Shown: positions 36,909 to 48,939 of the stretch, piece by piece | Position numbering within the stretch: the stretch's first letter is position 1 | Layout of the letters: every line of letters starts with the position of its first letter | Assembly: GCF_900457465.1 (NCBI RefSeq) | Contig: NZ_UAUU01000011.1 | Location: 806,001-870,000, forward strand | Direction of reading: 5' to 3' | From: Sphingobacterium multivorum | GTDB lineage: Bacteria > Bacteroidota > Bacteroidia > Sphingobacteriales > Sphingobacteriaceae | Length of the DNA: 64,000 bases | Made by a program: the position numbers and the translations under genes | Notes under the pieces: model-generated | Databases searched by the model: none | Seen by the model: the letters and a program-made list of their open reading frames with translations, nothing else | Told to the model about the DNA's origin: nothing

Positions 36909-38342
36909 ATGGTAAAGCCTATTTCCAATATGTTCGAAAAAACTTCTAAATATGTATTGATTATCCTATTCAGTTTGTCATTTATGCTTACCTATGGGCA
37001 GCGTAACGAAATTATGGATAAGCCAAAAGTTGATGAGCGTATCGAGATTCTGAGTATTGTATTTAGACTTGCTGGCAATCAAGAGTATAGTTCAGGCATT
37101 TTTAAGCGCTACGTTGATCGAATCAATGAACACTATGGTCCTTTTAAAGAACACGAATTGATCACTTTTGTCAATAAGATTAAAAATGAAAATGGGATAG
37201 GCTACGATGCAGTGATGAGTATGGCCATACATCTTGATGATAAGTTCAATCTTAAGCAAAAAAATATCAACGAAACCCTGGACAAAAGGTGGAGTAGAGC
37301 TAATGCTCTTCAATTCGCAACACTGTTAAAGAAGTTTTACAAAGACAGTAATAGCAAAGGATTTTTTCAGGATAACCAGGCACTGTACAATGAGGTACAA
37401 AAGCGCTTTCTTCCAATTTATGAACATATTGAATTGGACTGGTACCCTAAATTCTATGGTAAGAAACCATCCGAAAAGTTTTTGATTGTGAATGGTTTGG
37501 GGAATGGCGGCGGTAACTATGGGTAGCCATTAAAAATCCACAGGGTCTTAAGGAAGTCTACGCTATTATGGGGACATGGAGTATGGATAGTCTTGGCATG
37601 GCTGAATTTCCTTTACAGAGCTATTTCCCTACATTACTTCACGAGTTTAACCACTCCTTTGTTAATTATTTATTGGAAAAAGACACGACAATTTTTAGAG
37701 ACAGCGGGCGAAAAATTATATAGCGTTGTAAAGGAGAAAATGAACCGGCAGGCATACGGTAGCTGGCAAACGATGTTGAACGAGGCATTGGTTCGAGCTG
37801 CGGTTATCAAATATCAAAAAGATCATAATTTCAGCTCCGAAGAGATTTCAAAGGAAACCAATGGACAGCTAGATAGGGGATTTCTTTGGATTGAGAAACT
37901 TGTTGATGAACTTGAACACTTTGATCGTCAGCGAGACTTATATCCTACTTTAGAAAGCTATATGCCTGTACTTGCCAAGGTTTATCAATCCTATGCTAAA
38001 GATATTTCTTCTTTAGATGCGGCTTTTGAAGAAAGAAGACCAAAAATCATTTCTTTTGAGGGAATTCAGGATGGACAAACCAATGTCAACAACACCTTAA
38101 GGGAGCTGAAGATAAATTTCGACAGGCCCTTATTGGGACAGGGACGGTCATTTAGGGGAGTTTCCAAAGAAGGTTTTCCGCTGATAAAAGGACATCGTTA
38201 TTCTTCAGATAAGAAATCTGTTATCATTGATTGGGAGTTAGAACCAAACAAAAACTATGAAATTATCATTACAGGAAATGCATTCCGTACTGCAGATGGG
38301 ATACCGATGAAAGACCATTATCTAAAATTTAGTACAAAGTAA
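36909..38342 (+). pseudogene. DUF4932 metallopeptidase-like protein, two frameshifts
   Basis: Three frames read in turn give one 477-residue secreted protein. The signal ('YVLIILFSLSFMLTYGQ') is followed by 'FLIVNGLGNGGGNYG', then, after a lost G near 37521-37524, 'YAIMGTWSMDSLGMAEF' and the zinc-type motif 'LLHEFNHSFVN' (HExxH). After an extra A at 37677-37681 it continues as 'ETAGEKLYSVVKEKM' and 'NRQAYGSWQTMLNEALVRA', ending in an Ig-like domain. DUF4932 proteins contain this putative metallopeptidase core; the substrate is unknown. Total length with both changes undone is divisible by three. Confidence 0.8.
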
Positions 38343-38418
38343 TTTACTGTAATGGACAATATTTGACCATATACATAATAAATTGTGGCAAAGGTAACTC
38401 ACATTATCGTTGTGAGAG
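38343..38418. other. Short gap after DUF4932
   Basis: About 75 bp, AT-rich, no feature seen. The remaining stretch to 39099 is the decayed lipoprotein and about 175 bp of its upstream sequence, in which I see nothing. Confidence 0.4.
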
Positions 38419-38924
38419 TTAAATAGGTTCATTCCATTGAGGTATACCGACAAACATATCATTTACAAATTTTTCTGTATACCGCTGCATTCCAGCTTCC
38501 TCCTTATCAAAGTAGATCTTTATTTTTGAGCATACTTTAGGGTTGTAGCATAACTTTACGCGGAAGTTTTCGATCCATTCGGCCCGTATAACAATCGTAA
38601 TTAATTTTTTTTGTGTCTCTGGACAAGCCGATTACAGTGATAGCTTGGCACATCCCAGCATACCAATCGATAATATACACTTTGGTGCCCGGGCTAAACT
38701 GTTTAGAGCCTTTGTGGGTTTCCATTTTCCCTTCACCATAACTAATTTCCTGTTTGATATTAGCTACTAATGTCCATAATGGTATAGGTTCTAATGATCC
38801 ATATTTATTCAGCGCTATTTTAATTAAAATATTTTCGCAACTAGCTTCATGATATGGCTTTACTGGTTTTTGAATTTACAAAACAGGATGTAAGAAATAG
38901 AACCGCATATATCACGCATTGCAT
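38419..38924 (-). pseudogene. Unknown lipoprotein with two single-base insertions
   Basis: A signal 'MQCVIYAVLFLTSC' (lipobox) starts at 38924. Two extra A residues (near 38863, and in the A run near 38605) break it into three frames that read on as 'YHEASCENILIKIALNKYGS', 'TKVYIIDWYAGMCQAITVIG' and 'LITIVIRAEWIENFRVKL', ending 'PQWNEPI'. Removing both gives exactly 167 residues. Family not recognised; the Cys/Gly-rich middle is distinctive. A degenerate copy of its first 55 bp sits at 51388-51442. Confidence 0.7.
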
Positions 38925-39099
38925 CTCGTTGGTGGTCCGATATAAAGTTCGCTAATGAACATTAGTTATATCGATCCGTTAAACTATCATAAGTGAGATT
39001 GGGAAGAAGGCCTTATTAATTATAGAAATGGATAAGACATTTAGGGATTCATTTCCGTTTGGATCCGAAAAATCCTCCCTATGATCTCATCAATTGCCT

Positions 39100-41267
<2,168 letters not shown>

Positions 41268-41316
41268 TTCTATTTTAGCATATATATTAAAATTCAGTAT
41301 TTTTATGAGCTTTGGA

Positions 41317-42696
41317 TTACTTCGTCAATCGCAAAACTGTTACACCATGTGGTGGAATATTCTCAAAATAGGAACTCATTGTCCCCAGGTCTTCATGTTT
41401 CCATAAATCCCTTACCCGCCAATGGCTGCCAGATAAATCTGTAAAATTCAATCCTCTGGTTTGATAGTTACTCTCTCTATTAAAAAGGGCTATGACCCAA
41501 TCACCATTGGTCAACTGACCTTTCCAGATCTGGCTTTTTGGATCTTTCGGATCGTTGGTTAAGGGTTTTCCGACAAATCCATCTTCTCTTAAAGCAAGTA
41601 GTTCCCTATTTTGGTAAAGCCAAAGATTTTTATCGATGGAATTATAACGGTCTCCAATTGTGACAGCGCCGCCAGAAATGAAGCATGCTGAGATTACACT
41701 CTTCTTTTCATGATCATTTGAAAAAGTATTGATCCGAAGAAAATCAGCATCCAGTATCATCTTTCCTCTGCCTGAAATGTTAGACCAATAGGTCAGACCA
41801 TCCATGCCATTTGCATATTGTGACCATCCAACACGTTTGATTCCACGTTCATTGTCGCTCCATCGCCACCATTTGCCATCTCCAACATCGTCGTTGACGC
41901 GGATCATGTGTCCGTATTTTTGCTCTACCTGCGCATCATTATAGAGATGTGGCATCACCAGACTTAAGAAAATTCCATTTTTATCGCAGGCTTCACGCAT
42001 CCACCGAAGAGCTTTCTCATAGTACGCCGCCGGACGTACTGGACCTACTGTCCCCATATTCCTATCTTTTCCATCTTCGAACCAGGAAAGAAAATCTACG
42101 CGTAGATAGCGCACCCCCATATCCGCATAGTATTGAATATATCCTTTGACATATTCTTCGGCCCCCGGTTTGTCAACTTGTACCCATTTAAACCAGGTGG
42201 CCTGCTCATCTTCGTTCATGATGCTGGAAAGGGGAATATTCGTTCCTTTAATTTTTACACCAGCATCAGCAGCCAATTTGATTACCCATAGGGGGTTGTT
42301 GTATATTCCCAAAGTCATCCCTCTACCTTTCAGGTTATCGGACCACCAGGCGTAGTCGTGCTTCCATTTGGACGAGTGGGTTGTACGATAACCATCGGCG
42401 TTGTATTTAAAGTCGTCGCCCCAGCCGTCGATACAGACCATCTTGTAACCAAAAGATTTTAGGTTGTTGTCGATCCAGTTGATATTCTTTTCCCATTCGT
42501 CTTCAGGAATATAACCATCCGTTTCGAAGTTATATTCGTAAGGGCTCCAATATAGTGGGCCGACGAACGGATTTTGCAAACTGTCTGGTTGAATTATCTT
42601 TGTGGTTATATCATTTGAAGGAGTTTTTGAACATGCTGTCATAAACAGCATGTTCAAAAATACAAGTGGTGTAGTGAGTTGATGAAATCGTCTCAT
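41317..42696 (-). CDS. GH27-like lipoprotein glycoside hydrolase
   Basis: 459 residues. Lipobox 'MLFMTACSKT' (Cys22). The alpha-galactosidase-type barrel follows: 'NPFVGPLYWSPYEYNFET', 'KMVCIDGWGDDF', 'MTLGIYNNPLW' and 'MGVRYLRVDFLSWF', in which Asp201 is the likely nucleophile by analogy to clan GH-D. 'GGAVTIGDRYNSIDKN' and a C-terminal beta domain complete it. GH27 includes alpha-galactosidase and isomalto-dextranase activities; with GH97 and SusE next door an alpha-glucan such as dextran is also possible. Intact, 6 bp after the SusE gene. Confidence 0.75.
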   Translation of the reverse strand: MRRFHQLTTPLVFLNMLFMTACSKTPSNDITTKIIQPDSLQNPFVGPLYWSPYEYNFETDGYIPEDEWEKNINWIDNNLKSFGYKMVCIDGWGDDFKYNADGYRTTHSSKWKHDYAWWSDNLKGRGMTLGIYNNPLWVIKLAADAGVKIKGTNIPLSSIMNEDEQATWFKWVQVDKPGAEEYVKGYIQYYADMGVRYLRVDFLSWFEDGKDRNMGTVGPVRPAAYYEKALRWMREACDKNGIFLSLVMPHLYNDAQVEQKYGHMIRVNDDVGDGKWWRWSDNERGIKRVGWSQYANGMDGLTYWSNISGRGKMILDADFLRINTFSNDHEKKSVISACFISGGAVTIGDRYNSIDKNLWLYQNRELLALREDGFVGKPLTNDPKDPKSQIWKGQLTNGDWVIALFNRESNYQTRGLNFTDLSGSHWRVRDLWKHEDLGTMSSYFENIPPHGVTVLRLTK

Positions 42697-42701
42697 ATGG
42701 C

Positions 42702-43841
42702 CTAGTTTTTGACAATTGAAATTGTTTCGTAAAGCTGGTTGAAGGTAATTTTATACGTTCCAGCTTCGGTAATTTTCCATTTGTTGTCGATTTTACCCTC
42801 AGCGATAATTATTGCATCTTTTCCTGTTGTTCCTTCTCCATTGGTTGGTGGCATGAAGAAATCTCCGTCCCAGCTTCCGGTTGCGGTTGGGATCTTAAAT
42901 TCGCCTACTTTTAATGAGCCTGTATAAGTAAACTCATAAGGGTTTCCTGCGGTAGGCACCATCGGTGTTGGATTATCTATTGTCCAACCAGAAGGCACGG
43001 CGTCCCCCACGAGCCATATCTGCTTGTACGGGGTAAAAGGTTTGATCGTTATAAATGGGGTTGCACTGATATTAAGCAGAATCTTGTAAGCGCCAGCAGC
43101 TGCGATGTTCCATTTATAATCAGGGTTTCCACCCGGAACCAGCTGAACACCAGTTTCGGAAAGTTTTGGATGGTTTGCTAAAGGCATAAAGAAATCTGTC
43201 CCCCAATTTCCTGTCGCTACAGGGATTTTAAAGTCACCAGCATTCAATACTTCATTAAACTTAAACTGAAAGGCGTTGGTCGGATCTTTCTTCATTGCAT
43301 TTGGGTTCTCAATATTCCAGCCATTTGGCGTAGCATCGCCCACCACCCATAGGGATGCATACGCCGCACCGACCGGACCAGGAACAACCTGTATGCTGAT
43401 TGTTTTCGATGTAGCGGACAGCGTTTTTGACGGAATTAGTCCGAGCACCGTAATATCCAATTTGGACTCTACATTGACCGTCATCTTCAATTTTTCAACT
43501 AGTATAGCGTTCAATTCACCCTGGGTAAACCGTTTGCTTATCGCTCCAGAGGCGACTGCTACACTATCCCGTTGCTCACCGTTTGCCAGGATTATTTTAT
43601 AAGAGATCATTGAGTTTGAAAATGCCGGCCACGAAACCGTAAGCGCATCCTCAGACGGCTTACTCGGATTAATGACCACTTTATCGGCAGATGCTGTAAT
43701 ATCCGTAATTTCGAATGGCAGTGGGTTAGGTGCATCCAGTTCTTTCGAACAGGACTGCACCATTATTAAACATACGCCCCATAGCAGGATATTTCCAAGT
43801 TGCTTTGAAGCCGACAATCTTATTTTCCAATTAAATTTCAT
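42702..43841 (-). CDS. SusE/SusF-type glycan-binding lipoprotein
   Basis: 379 residues from the ATG at 43841 (a TTG nine bases upstream is in frame but not used). Lipobox 'LIMVQSCSKE'. An N-terminal SusE domain (about 30-150) is followed by two tandem starch-binding-like repeats, each with 'LWVVGDATPNGWNIENP'-type and 'FKIPVATGNWGTDFFMP'-type wording (about 155-265 and 270-375). These bind alpha-glucan or similar on the cell surface. Downstream of susD and upstream of the enzymes. Function by family; the ligand is inferred. Confidence 0.88.
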   Translation of the reverse strand: MKFNWKIRLSASKQLGNILLWGVCLIMVQSCSKELDAPNPLPFEITDITASADKVVINPSKPSEDALTVSWPAFSNSMISYKIILANGEQRDSVAVASGAISKRFTQGELNAILVEKLKMTVNVESKLDITVLGLIPSKTLSATSKTISIQVVPGPVGAAYASLWVVGDATPNGWNIENPNAMKKDPTNAFQFKFNEVLNAGDFKIPVATGNWGTDFFMPLANHPKLSETGVQLVPGGNPDYKWNIAAAGAYKILLNISATPFITIKPFTPYKQIWLVGDAVPSGWTIDNPTPMVPTAGNPYEFTYTGSLKVGEFKIPTATGSWDGDFFMPPTNGEGTTGKDAIIIAEGKIDNKWKITEAGTYKITFNQLYETISIVKN

Positions 43842-43875
43842 AACTTTCAAAAGGTTTTATACTTACTAAAACTGA

Positions 43876-45585
43876 TTAGTATCCGGGATTCTGTTGCAAT
43901 GACGGAGTTAGTGTGAAAACACTCTGACCAATAGGATAAATTTTAGTATGATCACTATTATCAGGTTCTTTATCCCACCATTTTCCAGAATTGAATTTAC
44001 CCCAACGAATTAAATCGGTTCGGCGTCTTCCTTCGACCAGGAACTCACGACCCCATTCATCGATCATTTCCTGATCGCTCAATTGCTGTCCCGACTCCAG
44101 GTACAGGCTGTTTGAGCCAGTTGGATAGTTACGCTTACGCACCGCATTCAACAATTTTGCGGCGGATCCTTTATCGCCGGTTCTATATTTACATTCAGCT
44201 AGTGAATAATAAATTTCAGCAAGTCTAATCTCTGCAAATGCCGAAGAAATGGTATTTGGATCCTTTGAAGGATATATCGGATATTTCGCAACCCATAAGC
44301 CAGAGTTGTCATCTGCATGGTTCATATTGGATTCTTTATCTGCGATCTTTGTTCCCGGAGGGGTATCTTTAAACCATCCCACCTGATCACGGGCAAAGAT
44401 GGTATATCCTCGGTTGCTTTTGACCAATTTTGTCGGATCGCTATAATAGGGGAGGTAACCGAACAAAAACATCCCTTCTCGTTTACTATTGCCAAGATTT
44501 TTATATTTCTTTAATCGAAGATCATCTGGATAGCGCTGAAATTTGATAAAGGGTTTACCGAGGGAAAAATTATACTCGACACTGTCCACATCCCGTCCTG
44601 GCTGAAGGGCATAGCGGGTATTCATATTTCCGAAATCGGTAAAGCCGAAGAAATTTTGAGCCTGATGCGGTGCCATCCACCAATACATATCCGAACTATA
44701 ATGCCAGTGTGTGCGGGCCAAAGTTGCAGGGAATCCGTAGATAACTTCACTGGAATTTGCGTTATCGTAATCAAAAGGTTTTGACCATATCGTTTCCAAT
44801 TGGTAATTGCCATATTTTCCGTCTATGATATCCTGACATACCGCAGCACATTCAGCATATTTGCTTTGACCCGTATAAACTTCAGCATTCAGATAAAGTC
44901 TGGCCAACAAGGCTGCAGCTCCGCCTTTTGTCCATCTACCAATCCCCGTTGTGCCGAGATCCTGACGGAGTGGCAATCCGGGAATAGCATCTTTCAGCTC
45001 TTTTTCAATAAAGGCGAAGGTTTCAGCAGGTGTCGCTTGCGGCGGAGTTGCAGTTTCACCCTTTACTTTTGTTACCAGTGGAATATTCCGGTATAAATCA
45101 AAAGCCCGTAGGTTGAACCAGGCCCGGAGTGTCTTCAGCTCAGCCACAAAGTCGGCCTTTTCCGCTTCAGTGATCTGAACTTTTTGGATATCCACCTTTT
45201 CGATATCCTCAAGCGAGTTTGTCGCTAAACTGATACCCTGAAAAAGAGCTTTCCACATATCACTGGTATAATCATCCTGAACTGTCCAGGTATGGTAATG
45301 AGCCCGTTGGTATTTGCCTCCATCAAACCAGTCGCCATCTCTATTTGGGGTCATCAATTGGTCGGCAGGGAGTTCCTGCGCGTAAAAGAGACCACCACCC
45401 TGAATCGACCAAAAGGCATGTTCAAACGGTCTCAAAAAATCACGGATCACATCTTCTCTTTTCTGTAAGAAATTGTCAGAAGTAATTTTATCATATAAGG
45501 TTTCGTCAAGCTTGGTACAGCTTGCGCTTCCCAAAATTAGGGTGCTAATGGAAAGGGGAATTATATAACGTAATGAAAATTTCAT
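43876..45585 (-). CDS. SusD-family glycan-binding lipoprotein
   Basis: 569 residues. Lipobox 'STLILGSASCTK'. The SusD-like N-terminal TPR region and C-terminal RagB/SusD domain are present ('SSAFAEIRLAEIYYSLAECK', 'EWGREFLVEGRRRTDLIRWG'). It captures glycans for the SusC partner and is intact, unlike the SusD of the first PUL. 20 bp separates it from susC. Confidence 0.93.
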   Translation of the reverse strand: MKFSLRYIIPLSISTLILGSASCTKLDETLYDKITSDNFLQKREDVIRDFLRPFEHAFWSIQGGGLFYAQELPADQLMTPNRDGDWFDGGKYQRAHYHTWTVQDDYTSDMWKALFQGISLATNSLEDIEKVDIQKVQITEAEKADFVAELKTLRAWFNLRAFDLYRNIPLVTKVKGETATPPQATPAETFAFIEKELKDAIPGLPLRQDLGTTGIGRWTKGGAAALLARLYLNAEVYTGQSKYAECAAVCQDIIDGKYGNYQLETIWSKPFDYDNANSSEVIYGFPATLARTHWHYSSDMYWWMAPHQAQNFFGFTDFGNMNTRYALQPGRDVDSVEYNFSLGKPFIKFQRYPDDLRLKKYKNLGNSKREGMFLFGYLPYYSDPTKLVKSNRGYTIFARDQVGWFKDTPPGTKIADKESNMNHADDNSGLWVAKYPIYPSKDPNTISSAFAEIRLAEIYYSLAECKYRTGDKGSAAKLLNAVRKRNYPTGSNSLYLESGQQLSDQEMIDEWGREFLVEGRRRTDLIRWGKFNSGKWWDKEPDNSDHTKIYPIGQSVFTLTPSLQQNPGY

Positions 45586-45605
45586 CTCTTTGTTGTGTTT
45601 AATCG

Positions 45606-48605
45606 TTAGAATTTAACCTGTAAGCCTGCTAGGAATTGCGCCGTCGATGGATAGTAAGACAAGGAAGTATTTATACCGGGTGTTAGTCCATTAACGGATA
45701 TTGCTTCAGGATCACCTGTTGTAAACTTGGTGAAAGTATATAGATTCCGTGCTACGGCATACACCCGGATCGAACTGATTTGCTTGACAGGAGGTTTGAT
45801 ATTATAACCAATCGTAATATTGTCGATTTTTACAAAATCACCTTTCTCCAAGAAGTAATCCGAAAGAGTAGAATAGGTCTCTGCATTGGTCAACGCAGCA
45901 TATTTGCCATTTCCATAAGCCGATTTGAGCACGTTCGCACCAGATTGCGTAACTGGGGTTCCCAGATAAAAAGCTGTAGTGTTAAAGAGGTCGTATTTAA
46001 ATGAACCTCGTAAAAATACCGAAAGATCGAAGTTTTTGTAGGTAAAGTTCTGTCCCAAACTAGCGGTAAACAATGGTAATCCATTGCCTACAAAACGTTT
46101 ATCTTCTTCCTTTGCTGTGTTTCCGGGTATAATATTGTTGTCCTTATCATACACCATCAAACGTCCAGTGGCGTCGATACCGGCAGATTCGTACATATAG
46201 AAACTGCCGATTCTCCGTCCTTCTTCCAAACGTTGAGCTGGTCCGGGAGACCCCGGCGAAGGCATATAGGACATGAATTGAAAGTTTTGCCCCTTATAAA
46301 TGTCATTTGAAAAGGAAACGAATTTATTGCTATTTGATGCTCCAGCGAAACTTACCGAATATGAAAAATCTTTCTGGGTGAGGATTTTAGCATTTAATTG
46401 AACCTCCAGGCCCGAATTTTTCATAGTACCTACATTGGCAAAGGTTGTTGTTAAAACGAATGGTGGAACCGGAACGTTATAAGAGCCTAGCAGATCTTTA
46501 TTGGTACGTACATAATAATTGATACTACCACTTATTTTTCGTTGGAAAAGATCAAAATCGACACCGAAATTTAAGTTCTGTGCTTTTTCCCAACGAAGGT
46601 CATAGTTGGTATTCTGACTGGGACCCCAAACTTGGTACGATGCCCCGTTAAACGCAAAATAACCATAACCTTGATAAGTATCCAACGAAAGGTAACTGCC
46701 AAAGTCCTGATTACCCGTCTCACCGTAATCTGCTCGAAGTTTCAGGTCATTGATCCAAGAAGCTTTCGGAAAGAAATCCTCTTCCATAATTCGCCAGCCT
46801 AAGGAGAGCGCGGGGAAATAACCCCATTTGTTCAGTCTTCCAAATTTAGAAGAGCCTTCATAGCGCAAACTTGCCGATGCATAATATTTATTTGCCAAAT
46901 CATAATTTACCCTTCCAAAAAAAGCGATCAGTTTCGCATCATTTTTATATGAACCAACCGATCTGAATGTGTAATCACCAGGCTGTGGATTGGTAGGAAT
47001 AGGGACGTCATATTGACCTGAGCCCAGATTGTTATACGTCAGTACATCGGATGGGAAATTTTGGTTACCTGCATTCATTCCTGAATACAGAAAATAATTA
47101 TATGCATATCCTCCTAATACGTTAATATTATGTCTTCCGAAACTTTGTTTGTAGTTTCCTGTCCATTCAAATACATACTGGTCACTTTTTTTATAATTTC
47201 TTCCTGCTGAATTTCTACCACTATTTCCATTAATCGCGCCTGTATTGTAGGACGGTGTAAAATTGAAATCAAAAAAATCAGAAGATTGTTGTGCCAACGT
47301 TACCTGCGTAGACAAGTTTTCCAAAATGTTAAGTTTAAAAGCTGCATTCCAGTCCAGGTACTTGCCCTCTGTTCCATCCAATACCGTGCGAAGCTCTTCA
47401 ACAGGATTATAAGCACCAGAAAAACCCGTATTGATATAATTGAATAAGTTTGGATTTTTTGCATCCATCACCGGCAATGTTGGATTTAGTGTCAAACTTT
47501 GATTGAATGCATTATAACTGGCATTATTTGCTTTAAGGAATCTGGGCGCAATGGTTACAGTGGCTGTATACAGGTTATTGGCCGAGGTATGGGACAGATT
47601 CAACCGCGCCCCGTATTCTTTCTTGTCTGAACGTAAGTCCAATCCATGAGCATTGCGCAGGTCAAATGAGACGATATAATTGGTTTGTTTGTTTCCACCA
47701 GCTAACTGAAGCGTGTTTTTTTGATTAAAGGCGAATTTGCGCGATACTTCGTTAAACCAATTGGTATTTCCTCCAAAATCCGTTCCTCGGTTGTGTTTTA
47801 AAAAATCTTCGGCACTGAGAACCTGGATACGGTTATTCGGTAAGTCAAAACTCGCATATCCATCATAAAATGCGTAAGGCTCAGATGTGCCTTTTTTTGT
47901 TGTGATAATAATTACGCCATTGCTCCCACGTGTTCCATAGATAGCAGAAGCTGCACCTCCTTTGAGTATATCGATTGATTCAATATCGTTTTGATTTAAG
48001 TTGTCAACATTTCCCCCAGGAACACCATTAACCACATAAAGCGGTCCAAGTCCGGCGTTGCGGGAAGACACACCACGTAGTTGCAGACTGGGAGAGGAAT
48101 TCGGATCTGACTGGCCAGTGTTTACTACACTGAGTCCGGCTACCTTGCCAGCAAGAGCATTAAGTACGCCATTTCCACCAAATACGTTGAGATCCTTACC
48201 GTTTAGATGTGTAATGGCGCTGGTTACTTCTTTTTTATCTAGAGTTCCGTAGCCAACTACTACAACGTCAGCTAATCTTTCTTCATTTGTTTCAAGCGTT
48301 AGATTATAGACAGTGGCGTTATCAATATTCTTTTCCAATTTTTTATAGCCTAGAAAACTTATCTGTAATTTATCCCCGACATTTACTGCGGATAGTGAAA
48401 ATCTTCCTTCGTCATCTGTTTTAGTAGCTTTTGGTTTTCCGGATACGGTAATAGAAACACCGGCCATTGGTTTACCTGTCACATCAAGAATTTTCCCTTG
48501 AATGTTTTTTTCTTGAGCTTGTACCCATGTCATTATCAGTATCCACATAAACACAGTTAATAGATACTTTAAAGACGAGCACTGTCTTAAATAGATTACC
48601 CTCAT
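45606..48605 (-). CDS. SusC-family TonB-linked outer-membrane transporter
   Basis: 999 residues. Signal 'LLTVFMWILIMTWVQAQ', carboxypeptidase-regulatory-like domain (about 35-110), 'ADVVVVGYGTLDKKEVTSAI', plug ('LKGGAASAIYGTRGSNGVI') and barrel ending in 'QFLAGLQVKF'. It has no STN domain, so it should not signal to an anti-sigma; regulation is more likely through the adjacent DUF6377 protein. It forms the import complex with the SusD at 43876. Confidence 0.95.
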   Translation of the reverse strand: MRVIYLRQCSSLKYLLTVFMWILIMTWVQAQEKNIQGKILDVTGKPMAGVSITVSGKPKATKTDDEGRFSLSAVNVGDKLQISFLGYKKLEKNIDNATVYNLTLETNEERLADVVVVGYGTLDKKEVTSAITHLNGKDLNVFGGNGVLNALAGKVAGLSVVNTGQSDPNSSPSLQLRGVSSRNAGLGPLYVVNGVPGGNVDNLNQNDIESIDILKGGAASAIYGTRGSNGVIIITTKKGTSEPYAFYDGYASFDLPNNRIQVLSAEDFLKHNRGTDFGGNTNWFNEVSRKFAFNQKNTLQLAGGNKQTNYIVSFDLRNAHGLDLRSDKKEYGARLNLSHTSANNLYTATVTIAPRFLKANNASYNAFNQSLTLNPTLPVMDAKNPNLFNYINTGFSGAYNPVEELRTVLDGTEGKYLDWNAAFKLNILENLSTQVTLAQQSSDFFDFNFTPSYNTGAINGNSGRNSAGRNYKKSDQYVFEWTGNYKQSFGRHNINVLGGYAYNYFLYSGMNAGNQNFPSDVLTYNNLGSGQYDVPIPTNPQPGDYTFRSVGSYKNDAKLIAFFGRVNYDLANKYYASASLRYEGSSKFGRLNKWGYFPALSLGWRIMEEDFFPKASWINDLKLRADYGETGNQDFGSYLSLDTYQGYGYFAFNGASYQVWGPSQNTNYDLRWEKAQNLNFGVDFDLFQRKISGSINYYVRTNKDLLGSYNVPVPPFVLTTTFANVGTMKNSGLEVQLNAKILTQKDFSYSVSFAGASNSNKFVSFSNDIYKGQNFQFMSYMPSPGSPGPAQRLEEGRRIGSFYMYESAGIDATGRLMVYDKDNNIIPGNTAKEEDKRFVGNGLPLFTASLGQNFTYKNFDLSVFLRGSFKYDLFNTTAFYLGTPVTQSGANVLKSAYGNGKYAALTNAETYSTLSDYFLEKGDFVKIDNITIGYNIKPPVKQISSIRVYAVARNLYTFTKFTTGDPEAISVNGLTPGINTSLSYYPSTAQFLAGLQVKF

Positions 48606-48939
48606 AAATTGGTTGTTTAAAATTTTTAAATTATCCCTTTTTTGCTGCTTAGGTAGTTTCTAAAACAGCCATTGGTTACAGTTCCAAATCTAGAAAAACC
48701 AAATCCCAGGAAAAAGATCGTAAACGCAAAATATAAGTCTAGAGAATGTTTAAGTATTTGATTATTAGGTGTTATGTCTATATTTTTCCAAAGAAAAATA
48801 TAGATATAACGGCAGTAAATTAGGTGGGGAAATTGCATTTAGCGTACCAAATAATCTAAATTTAGCACGCAGTACGATATGTAATACAGCGAATCAAAGC
48901 TGTATAGATGGGTATTTAAAAGTATCGGGTGTCTTGTTT
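48606..48939. other. Regulatory gap between the DUF6377 gene and susC
   Basis: About 330 bp carrying the susC promoter region for the minus strand and the strong hairpin at 48771-48810. No coding frame supported; a 92-codon plus-strand frame here overlaps the regulator and looks non-coding. Confidence 0.5.
48771..48810. repeat. 18-bp near-perfect inverted repeat
   Basis: GTTATGTCTATATTTTTC (48771-48788) and GAAAAATATAGATATAAC (48793-48810) pair with one mismatch around a CAAA loop. It lies about 165 bp before the susC start and 130 bp after the regulator stop. It could be a terminator for the regulator or an operator for the PUL. Confidence 0.75.
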
